A DNA stretch of 12,308 bases. It comes from UBA9715 sp045614225 (GTDB lineage: Bacteria > Actinomycetota > Coriobacteriia > Coriobacteriales > Eggerthellaceae). The position numbers were made by a program, and so were the translations under genes. This document shows positions 6,352-12,308 of the stretch, piece by piece (positions within the stretch are counted from its first letter, which is position 1; the number at the start of each line of letters is the position of its first letter). Under the pieces are notes generated by a model. It was not told the origin of the DNA. It worked only from the letters and a program-made list of their open reading frames with translations, and searched no databases. Location of the stretch: the NCBI GenBank assembly GCA_045614225.1, contig JAZLCO010000104.1, positions 1 to 12,308 of the forward strand. The letters are read 5' to 3'.

Positions 6352-7602
6352 TTGGGGAAAGGCTTTGCAGACAACCCGGTTGTCGTGTTGGGTTTCGGCG
6401 CTGCTGCGGTCAGCGCCATCTGCTCATTGCGAGAATGCGGGTACAATAGGCCGCTCACAGTGGTGACCAATGCGGGTCCTGAACCCTATAGCCCCGTTCT
6501 CACCTCGTATTACGCGGGTGGTCGAATCGGCAAGGAGCAATGCTTTCCTTGGAAGGACGTCGATTTCTCCGACTTGATTGATGATCTGCTCTTTCAGCAG
6601 ACACCGGTTTCCGTTGACTTTGCGGCGCACGAAGTCGAGCTTGTTGACGGACGGCGCGTCGGCTACTCAAAACTGCTCGTCGCGACGGGCGCGCATCCAG
6701 TTGCCCCCGGCTTTCCTGAGCTTGGAGCCTATCGCCCGCATGCGCTGCGAACCATGGAAGATGCCGATCGGCTGTATGAGGCTCTTGTCCGCAAGCCGCA
6801 TGCACGCGTTCTCGTATCAGGAACATCCATGGTGGGCCTCAAGGTGGTGGAAGCATGCCTCGACAGGAAGGCCGACGTTACGATGCTCGGTCGAAGCCCG
6901 CATATCTTGCGCGTATCTGCCCATCCCGTCGTTGCCGAACGATTCGAACAGCTGCTGGAAGAACGAGGCGTGACGTTTCGTTTGTCGCAAGCAGTCGAAC
7001 GGGTGGAAGACGAATCTGATGCGAGCAGCTATGTCGTTCGTTTCAGCAACGGTGACGAAGAAGAGTTCGACGAGGTCGTTCTTGCCCAAGGCGTCAAGCC
7101 TAATCTCGAGTTCATGGATTCTGGTTCAGTTGAGATGGGGGACGGCCTCGTCGTAGACAGCTTCATGCGGACGAGCGTTCCCGATGTGTTCGCTGCCGGA
7201 GATGTTGCGCAAGCGCTCGATCTTTCCAGCGGCAAGAAACGCATTATCGGTTTGTGGCAAAACGCCGTGCAGCAAGGGCGGTGTGCCGGGGTGGCTATCG
7301 CAGCCGAGCTCGCGGGGCGTGTGCCGATGCGTCAGTATCCCGGCTCGATTCCGTCGAACACCATCTATGTGCAGGATGTTCTGTTCGCATCTGCGGGTTC
7401 CGTTGCCGAAAGCGAGGGGCGAATAATCGAGACGATTACCTCGTCACAATCGACGAGTGTATTTGCATACGAACGAAATGGAAGCAAAGACCAATTGGTC
7501 GGGTTCAACATCTTGGCGGTCGTATCGCCAGATTGCAAAAACGAATCGCTGGTCGACGATATAGGAGCATACCGTCGAGCGATACTCAATTCTTATCTGT
7601 AA
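6352..7602 (+). CDS. FAD-dependent pyridine nucleotide-disulfide oxidoreductase family protein
   Basis: This 416-residue protein has the two-Rossmann layout of the NADH oxidase/ferredoxin reductase/NirB-like group. The FAD motif GFGAAA is at 14-19, YSPVLTSYYAGG follows, LLVATGAHP marks the end of the first FAD half, GTSMVG at 157-162 is the NAD(P) fold, and FAAGD near 280-284 is the second FAD motif. No active-site CxxC is seen, so it is probably an electron-transfer reductase rather than a disulfide reductase. I chose the TTG at 6352 because GAGGGGG (6341-6347) lies 4 nt upstream. The in-frame ATG at 6325 overlaps TATAAT and has no ribosome site, but it would add only nine residues. The molybdoenzyme gene starts 18 nt downstream, so it likely shuttles electrons between NAD(P)H and the FeS/molybdoenzyme pair. 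The partner is inferred from order only. Confidence 0.85.
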   Translation: MGKGFADNPVVVLGFGAAAVSAICSLRECGYNRPLTVVTNAGPEPYSPVLTSYYAGGRIGKEQCFPWKDVDFSDLIDDLLFQQTPVSVDFAAHEVELVDGRRVGYSKLLVATGAHPVAPGFPELGAYRPHALRTMEDADRLYEALVRKPHARVLVSGTSMVGLKVVEACLDRKADVTMLGRSPHILRVSAHPVVAERFEQLLEERGVTFRLSQAVERVEDESDASSYVVRFSNGDEEEFDEVVLAQGVKPNLEFMDSGSVEMGDGLVVDSFMRTSVPDVFAAGDVAQALDLSSGKKRIIGLWQNAVQQGRCAGVAIAAELAGRVPMRQYPGSIPSNTIYVQDVLFASAGSVAESEGRIIETITSSQSTSVFAYERNGSKDQLVGFNILAVVSPDCKNESLVDDIGAYRRAILNSYL

Positions 7603-7620
7603 GGCTGAGGGGGAAGCGTC

Positions 7621-9789
7621 ATGAACGATCTGGAACTCAAGATTAAAGGAAAGGTGCCTGGCCAGGACACCGGCATCGAGGTGCGCAAGTCTGTTTGCGC
7701 GATTTGCGATCCCGGTACGCAATGCGGTCTCGACTTGTACATCAAAGATGGCGAGATCATCAAGGTTGCTGGCACGAAAGAGGCACCGCATTCCCATGGC
7801 ACACTGTGCAGCAAGGGTGCTGCCACGCGCCAGTACGTCTACAGCCCCGAGCGCATCAAAACGCCGCTCCGTCGCACGGGCGAGCGTGGGTCAGGCGAGT
7901 TCGAGCCCATCAGCTGGGATGAAGCGCTCGATGAAATAGCTTCGAAGCTCAATGCGATTAAAAAGGAGTTCGGGCCCGAGTCGGTCATGTTCTTCTCGGG
8001 CTACGCCAAGTGGGCGCGCCCGTACCTGATGCGTTTCGCCATGCAATTCGGCTCCCCGAACTACCTGACCGAATCGAGCACGTGCGCCACGGCGATGATT
8101 ATGGCGCAGCAGCTCACGTACGGTGCACCTGCAGGCCCTGATTTCAAGAACACGAACTGTGTCGTGTACTGGTCGCACAATCCTTCGGCGACGAAGAGCC
8201 TCAACCTCAAGGGAATCGACAAGAAGATCGAATCGGGTGTGAAGGTGATTGTCATCGACCCCCGCGTGACCGACCTGGCGCAACGTGCCGACGTTTTCCT
8301 GCAGTTGCGTCCCGGCACCGATGGCGCACTTGCCCTGGCGTTTGGACACGTCATCATCGAAGAGGGGCTGTACGACAAGGATTTCGTAGCGAATTGGACG
8401 CGTGGTTTCGACGAGTACAAGCAGCTCGTGGCGGACATGACACCCGAGAAGGCGGCCGAAATCTGCTGCGTTTCCGCCGCTGATATCCGTGCTGCGGCCA
8501 GGATGTATGCGGAAGCGAAGCCTGCTTGCGTGCATTTCAGTGCAGCGCCCGTCGTGCACCACACGAACGGCGTGCAAAACTATCGCGCCGTCTTCTGCCT
8601 CATAGCGCTGACCGGTAATCTCGATATTGCGGGCGGCAACCGCATGAACCCGCCATCGCTCGTCCACCAACCTGGTGGCTTCCCGACCAGGGAGCGCGAA
8701 TTCACGTGTGCGAACAAGCTACTCGAGCTGCCCGAGCGCATCGGCTCCAAACGGTTCCCTGTATGGGCGCGTTTGTGCAATGAAGCGCAGGCGTGCGACA
8801 TCCCCCGCCAGATCGAGACGGGGCAACCATATCCGTTGAAGGCGTTCTTCGCCCTCGGCTTGAACTACCGCATGTTCCCTGGTTCGCAGGAATTCATCGA
8901 CCAGCTCTGCAAGCTCGACTTCATCGTCGATGCTGATTTGTTCCTCACTGACAGCGCGAAGTACGCCGATATCGTCCTGCCTGCATGCAGTTCGGTCGAG
9001 CGTCGCGAAATCCGCTGTTGGCCCATGGGTTACGTGCAGTTCACCCAGCCAGCGATTGAGCCGATCGGCGAGGCGCGGAGCGACGTGGACTTCCTCTCGG
9101 AGTTGTCAAAACGCTTAGGGCTCGGCGACGAATTGCTCGAGGCAGGCATTGAGGCATGTGTCGAATGGATGGTCGAACCGAGCGGCTTGACGGTCGAGGA
9201 GCTCGACAAGCATCCCGAGGGCATGTGGGTGCCGAGCGCCAAGCCTCCAGCAGAGCGGAAATATCTGAATAACGGCTTCAGGACGCCGTCAGGCAAGGTC
9301 GAGTTCGTGTCGAGCGTGCTCGAGGAATTCGAGGGCGAAGGGCTCGAGGCTCTTCCGTCGTATCGCGAGCCAGCGATGAGCCCGATTTCAAGACCTGACT
9401 TGGCCGACGAATACCCCCTGGTTTTGAACCTCGGAGCACGTCTGCCGATGTTCCAGCACACGCGCACGTTCCGCTTGCCGTGGACGAGAGCGTTGAGTCC
9501 CGATCCGCATGCCGATATCAATCCTGAAGACGCTGCGGTCGCGGGCATAGGAGATGGCGCGTGGATGACGATCGCCACGCCAAAGGGAAAGGTTGTCGTC
9601 CGCGCCCATGTGACCAACCTCGTACGCGTGGGCGATGTTCACATGTACCACGACTGGCCCCAGGCAAATGCAAACGACTTGATTGACGGCGACTACCTCG
9701 ATCCGATTTCTGGATTCCCCGGTTATCGCTCGTCGTTGTGCAGGATCGCGCCAGCCAATGGAGAGGGGAAGGGGGCCGTCGATGACTAG
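7621..9789 (+). CDS. Molybdopterin-dependent oxidoreductase, catalytic subunit
   Basis: This 722-residue DMSO reductase superfamily protein has no signal peptide. The [4Fe-4S] ligands are Cys26, Cys29, Cys35 and Cys63, spaced C-x2-C-x5-C-x27-C; the middle spacing is longer than the usual x3. GSPNYLTESSTCATA places Cys155 as the likely Mo ligand, as in polysulfide/thiosulfate reductases (PsrA/PhsA) and periplasmic nitrate reductases. Other family blocks are ISWDEALDEI, VIVIDPRVTDLAQRADVFLQLRPGTDGALALA, LTGNLDIAGGN and YADIVLPACSSVERRE. The C-terminal dinucleotide-binding domain begins near 598 (YPLVLNLGARLPMFQHT). GAGGGGGAAG upstream is the ribosome site. The gene overlaps the FeS protein gene by 8 nt, so the two products are very probably subunits of one enzyme. 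The substrate is unknown; an S-, N- or organic-compound reductase is plausible. It differs from the upstream molybdoenzyme in length, Fe-S spacing and Mo-ligand segment, so it is not a recent duplicate. Confidence 0.92.
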   Translation: MNDLELKIKGKVPGQDTGIEVRKSVCAICDPGTQCGLDLYIKDGEIIKVAGTKEAPHSHGTLCSKGAATRQYVYSPERIKTPLRRTGERGSGEFEPISWDEALDEIASKLNAIKKEFGPESVMFFSGYAKWARPYLMRFAMQFGSPNYLTESSTCATAMIMAQQLTYGAPAGPDFKNTNCVVYWSHNPSATKSLNLKGIDKKIESGVKVIVIDPRVTDLAQRADVFLQLRPGTDGALALAFGHVIIEEGLYDKDFVANWTRGFDEYKQLVADMTPEKAAEICCVSAADIRAAARMYAEAKPACVHFSAAPVVHHTNGVQNYRAVFCLIALTGNLDIAGGNRMNPPSLVHQPGGFPTREREFTCANKLLELPERIGSKRFPVWARLCNEAQACDIPRQIETGQPYPLKAFFALGLNYRMFPGSQEFIDQLCKLDFIVDADLFLTDSAKYADIVLPACSSVERREIRCWPMGYVQFTQPAIEPIGEARSDVDFLSELSKRLGLGDELLEAGIEACVEWMVEPSGLTVEELDKHPEGMWVPSAKPPAERKYLNNGFRTPSGKVEFVSSVLEEFEGEGLEALPSYREPAMSPISRPDLADEYPLVLNLGARLPMFQHTRTFRLPWTRALSPDPHADINPEDAAVAGIGDGAWMTIATPKGKVVVRAHVTNLVRVGDVHMYHDWPQANANDLIDGDYLDPISGFPGYRSSLCRIAPANGEGKGAVDD

Positions 9790-10279
9790 GAAGACCCTGT
9801 GCTTCGATTTGAAGAAATGTGTCGGATGCTATGCGTGCACAGTTGCTTGCATGGACCAGAACGACATCGACATCGTCGGCGACGGCTTGATGTACCGCCA
9901 TATCGCGCATGTCGAGAGCAAACAAGCCGGCGAAGTGCGCATCGTCCATATCTCGATGGCTTGCATGCACTGCGATAACGCGGAGTGTCTCGACGCATGT
10001 CCTGCAGGGGCGCTCCGTCGTGACGCGGACAGCGGAGCGGTTTTCGTTCGTCGCGAGCTGTGCATCGGTTGCCATGCATGTGCGATGGCTTGCCCGTTCG
10101 GCATTCCCCGTTTCGGTCGCGACGGCACCATGCAGAAATGCGATGCATGTTATGCCCGCACGCGCTTCGGCTGCGATCCAGCTTGCGTTGAGATTTGCCC
10201 CACGGGCGCGTTGAGCTACGAGGACGTGAACGAGGCGACGGCCGAAAGGCTCCATCGTTTCAGCAAGTCGTTCGCCTAA
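9782..10279 (+). CDS. DmsB-like 4x[4Fe-4S] electron-transfer subunit
   Basis: This 165-residue ferredoxin-like protein has four cysteine groups: Cys13/16/19/23, Cys61/64/69/73, Cys94/97/100/104 and Cys120/123/135/139. This is the layout of DmsB/PhsB/NrfC-type subunits, which pass electrons to or from a molybdoenzyme through four [4Fe-4S] clusters. Cys7 and Cys131 are extra. The start ATG (9782) overlaps the stop of the catalytic subunit gene (ATGACTAG), a translationally coupled arrangement, and a purine-rich GGAGAGGGGAAGGGGG precedes it. No Tat signal and no NrfD/DmsC anchor gene follow, so the pair should be soluble in the cytoplasm. Electrons may be exchanged with the FAD protein encoded two genes upstream. 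Confidence 0.93.
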   Translation: MTRKTLCFDLKKCVGCYACTVACMDQNDIDIVGDGLMYRHIAHVESKQAGEVRIVHISMACMHCDNAECLDACPAGALRRDADSGAVFVRRELCIGCHACAMACPFGIPRFGRDGTMQKCDACYARTRFGCDPACVEICPTGALSYEDVNEATAERLHRFSKSFA

Positions 10280-10326
10280 GCCAGCGTTCGTCTTGCAGAA
10301 TCCGCTCACACACTGAAATCTGGGGG

Positions 10327-11289
10327 CTACCAGGCGCAATCCTGCTCAGGGAATTCCCAATCGATAAACTTCCAATACGGGGCGTTTACTCGTTTGGCAT
10401 ATTCGACTGGATCGACACCGTTCCAGTCATAGAACCCTCGTTTGGAGGGCGATTTGGCTCCCCAGGCATCAGTAGATTCGGCCTTCTCCCGCACGATATC
10501 CGGCGCTCCTTCGTAGCGTGGAAGGAAGGGGAACACGTTGTCACAGGTAGAGGCATTGAGCTGGTAGCCGCCGTTATCGAAATGCTCAAACATGCCGATA
10601 CTCGTGTATCTCGGGCAAAAACTGTAAGCCAGGCAGTTGTCGATGTCCTCTGGGTCGCATACGCCCTCTTCAAGCAACTTCAAAGCGGCAGCCCAGAGCG
10701 CGAACTGCAAGTAGTTGCCGATGAACCCGGGGTTCGGCTTCTTGAGCACGGAAGGCTTTCGATCGAGGGCATCAAGCACTTCTCGCGTGTATCGAATTGC
10801 TTCGTCGGACGCGTTCTCTCCCACGCACAGCTCGACGTAGGGAACCATGTGAACCGGATAGAACGGATGTGTCACCAATATGCGATCAGCCAAGTTGGGC
10901 GTTGCCTTTGCCAGCTCGTCGGGAAGAATGGATGAGCTGCAGGATCCGATTGCTTTAACGTCAGGGCAGCAGAGCTCGATGGCCTTGAAGCAATTCCATT
11001 TGGCCTCGGGCGTTTCCTGGATGGCCTCGAAGATGAAGGTGCATTTCGACATGTCTTCGTATCGGCCCACGACATTCAAGTATGTTTTTGCATGAGCCGC
11101 TTGTTCAGCCGAAATGACCTGCTGATCGACCATCTGCTGGTACATGCGGTCGAATTCGACAAGGCAACCCTCCGCCTTTTGAGGATTTCGCAGATAGACA
11201 ATCGTCTTGAGACCGTGAAGCGTTGACAACACGGCGGTGCTGTTACCTATCATGCCCATTCCGACGATGCCGATGATCAAGTCATTCAT
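10327..11289 (-). CDS. 3-hydroxyacyl-CoA dehydrogenase family protein
   Basis: This 320-residue, two-domain dehydrogenase has an N-terminal Rossmann fold with GMGMIG at 10-15. The catalytic pattern of 3-hydroxyacyl-CoA dehydrogenases is present: SCSSSILPDELA around 116-127 (in place of SNTSSL), His141 in THPFYP followed by VEL, and PGFIGNYLQFAL near 187-198. The C-terminal helical domain includes SFCPRYTSIGMFEHFDNGG. Relatives include 3-hydroxybutyryl-CoA dehydrogenase, L-carnitine dehydrogenase and lambda-crystallin, so the substrate may be an acyl-CoA or a free hydroxy acid. The second strand ends VYLRN with no acidic residue, so NADP rather than NAD is possible. AGAGG (11295-11299, minus strand) precedes the start. 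It converges with the FeS subunit gene, 47 nt apart, with no clear terminator between them. It lies 79 nt downstream of the LysR gene in the same direction and may be its co-transcribed or target gene. Confidence 0.87.
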   Translation of the reverse strand: MNDLIIGIVGMGMIGNSTAVLSTLHGLKTIVYLRNPQKAEGCLVEFDRMYQQMVDQQVISAEQAAHAKTYLNVVGRYEDMSKCTFIFEAIQETPEAKWNCFKAIELCCPDVKAIGSCSSSILPDELAKATPNLADRILVTHPFYPVHMVPYVELCVGENASDEAIRYTREVLDALDRKPSVLKKPNPGFIGNYLQFALWAAALKLLEEGVCDPEDIDNCLAYSFCPRYTSIGMFEHFDNGGYQLNASTCDNVFPFLPRYEGAPDIVREKAESTDAWGAKSPSKRGFYDWNGVDPVEYAKRVNAPYWKFIDWEFPEQDCAW

Positions 11290-11322
11290 GGCGACCTCTG
11301 TTTCGTTCTTTGTCCGATGATC

Positions 11323-11360
11323 AGCTGGGCGAAGTGCAGTAACTGATGAAATCGCCAGCT
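11323..11360 (-). repeat. Inverted repeat between the LysR gene and the dehydrogenase gene
   Basis: AGCTGGGCGA (11323-11332) is complementary to TCGCCAGCT (11352-11360) with one bulged G, giving a 9-bp stem and a 19-nt loop. It fills part of the 79-nt gap upstream of the dehydrogenase gene. No T-run follows on the minus strand, so it is not a standard terminator. An operator, attenuator or mRNA-processing hairpin is possible. Confidence 0.4.
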
Positions 11361-11368
11361 AACGTATA

Positions 11369-12259
11369 TTACATGCTCGGTTTCCTGATTTCGGAAATGC
11401 ACTCGATGAGGCGGGCGATGTTCGGATTTGGATTGTCTTTTAGGTAGACGAGCGCCACATCGATGGTGAAATCGTCGGCTTCGATTTCGACGAACTCGTG
11501 ATGTTGCTGCGGTATGGCGGTGAGCAACATGCTGCCGATGAACACACCGTTTGTGCGTGCGAGCGTGGGTAGCAACGTGTCGATGTGCTCGAGGTAGACG
11601 ATGTCGGTTGGTATGATGCCGTGTCGTTCGAATAGTTGCAGGATGTGATGTTGCTGCTCGACGTTGATGCTATTTAACACGAGCTTCTGTTTCGCAAGTT
11701 CCTCAAGGCTGATTGATGTGCGGTTCGCGAGTGGGTGATTGGTTTGCATGAACGCGTAGAGCGGAATGGTAGCGACCGTTGCACGCTCGACACCGTCACC
11801 GTAATCCGACGAAGTGATCGTCAGACCAACATCAATCGTCCCTTTGTGCAGATGCTTGTAGATCTGCGTGGTTTGAGCCGTGATGGTCGACACCCGTACA
11901 TCGGGATGATGCTTTGAGAACACCTCGAGAAGCGGATAACCGTAATAGGCGGTTGTTCCGTAATACACCATACCGAGCATCAGGTCGCCAGCGTCGGTCT
12001 CGTTGACGAGGGCGACATCATTGAGCAGTGCATCGTAGCTTGCGGTGATCTTCTCGAACGCTTTCACGGTCACGACGCCCGCCCGTGTTAGTTCGACCAC
12101 ATGGTTCGTGCGCTTGAAAAGCTTCACGCCGAGCTCGTCCTCGATGGCGCCGATATGCCGTGTGAGCGTAGGTTGCGAGACATACAGTTCAGCTGCTGCG
12201 GTCGTGAAGTTCAGGTGCTCGGCCAGAGTGAGCACTTCGCGCATATGAGAAACGTCCAT
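11369..12259 (-). CDS. LysR-family transcriptional regulator
   Basis: This 296-residue regulator has an N-terminal winged helix-turn-helix of classic LysR type at residues 1-60 (HLNFTTAAAELYVSQPTLTRHIGAIEDELGVKLFKR). An effector-binding domain follows from about residue 90 (DLMLGMVYYGTTAYYGYPLLEVFSKHHPDVRV). The length is normal for the family. AAGGAG (minus strand, 12265-12270) lies 5 nt upstream of the ATG, supporting this start. It points away from the window edge, so it is probably divergent from a gene beyond 12308, the usual LysR target arrangement; the dehydrogenase gene downstream is a second candidate. The effector is unknown. Confidence 0.95.
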   Translation of the reverse strand: MDVSHMREVLTLAEHLNFTTAAAELYVSQPTLTRHIGAIEDELGVKLFKRTNHVVELTRAGVVTVKAFEKITASYDALLNDVALVNETDAGDLMLGMVYYGTTAYYGYPLLEVFSKHHPDVRVSTITAQTTQIYKHLHKGTIDVGLTITSSDYGDGVERATVATIPLYAFMQTNHPLANRTSISLEELAKQKLVLNSINVEQQHHILQLFERHGIIPTDIVYLEHIDTLLPTLARTNGVFIGSMLLTAIPQQHHEFVEIEADDFTIDVALVYLKDNPNPNIARLIECISEIRKPSM

Positions 12260-12285
12260 CGCGGCTCCTTCCTCGTGATGGACGT

Positions 12286-12291
12286 ATTATC
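12286..12291 (-). promoter_or_regulatory. Candidate -10 box of the LysR gene
   Basis: GATAAT on the minus strand lies 26 nt upstream of the LysR start codon. A -35 element at 17 nt would begin exactly beyond the window end, so it cannot be checked here. The plus strand of the same segment reads TATTAT (12285-12290), which could serve a divergent gene. Confidence 0.3.
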
Positions 12292-12298
12292 TCGCAAT

Positions 12299-12308
12299 AA
12301 TGAGTCAG
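12299..12308 (+). repeat. Possible truncated third copy of the leader hairpin
   Basis: The last ten bases, AATGAGTCAG, are identical to positions 2-11, the left arm of hairpin copy 1. The window ends before the loop and right arm. Ten bases can match by chance, but the match lies in the intergenic region upstream of LysR, where a plus-strand gene leader would be expected. Confidence 0.3.

Noticed and set aside
7891..8670. Long minus-strand open frame (259 codons) opposite the second molybdoenzyme gene
   Set aside because: It lies wholly within a well-conserved coding sequence, its product has no recognisable motif, and GC-rich DNA readily gives such antisense frames.
10280..10326. Bidirectional terminator between the convergent FeS subunit and dehydrogenase genes
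   Set aside because: No GC-rich hairpin with a T-run was found on either strand.

Overview
The window looks like chromosomal DNA from an anaerobic actinobacterium of the Coriobacteriia, most likely the Eggerthellaceae (Eggerthella, Slackia and relatives). The reasons are moderately high GC, strong AGGAGG-type ribosome binding sites, and two non-Tat, cytoplasmic-type molybdopterin oxidoreductases carried with small electron-transfer partners and a LysR regulator. The genus assignment is an inference; there is no rRNA or other marker gene in the window.

Left region (1-2742). Two plus-strand genes encode a MoxR-type AAA+ ATPase with a degenerate class II amidotransferase-like N-terminus, and a protein resembling the DUF7192/VWA-like group. 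Each gene is preceded, just before its ribosome binding site, by a small hairpin. The two hairpins are homologous: 29 aligned nucleotides, with two compensatory base-pair changes. The last 10 bases of the window match the first bases of the first hairpin, so a third copy may begin there. This is the best candidate for something undescribed.

Middle region (2743-5476). A 200-base leader with a long-stem structure precedes an 825-residue molybdopterin oxidoreductase that has no partner subunit. It resembles the acetylene hydratase/catechol dehydroxylase-like side of the DMSO reductase superfamily. A strong intrinsic terminator closes this unit.

Right-middle region (5499-10279). Five plus-strand genes follow: two small SpoVA-like membrane proteins, an FAD/NAD(P)-dependent oxidoreductase, a second molybdopterin oxidoreductase of 722 residues, and a DmsB-like protein with four [4Fe-4S] clusters. 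None of the soluble proteins has a Tat or Sec signal and there is no NrfD/DmsC-type anchor. The simplest reading is a cytoplasmic chain, NAD(P)H to FAD protein to FeS protein to molybdoenzyme, acting on a substrate that the SpoVA-like pair may move across the membrane.

Right region (10327-12308). On the minus strand, a LysR regulator lies upstream of a 3-hydroxyacyl-CoA dehydrogenase-like gene. The regulator faces a gene beyond the window edge. No tRNA, rRNA, CRISPR array, transposase or integrase was seen.
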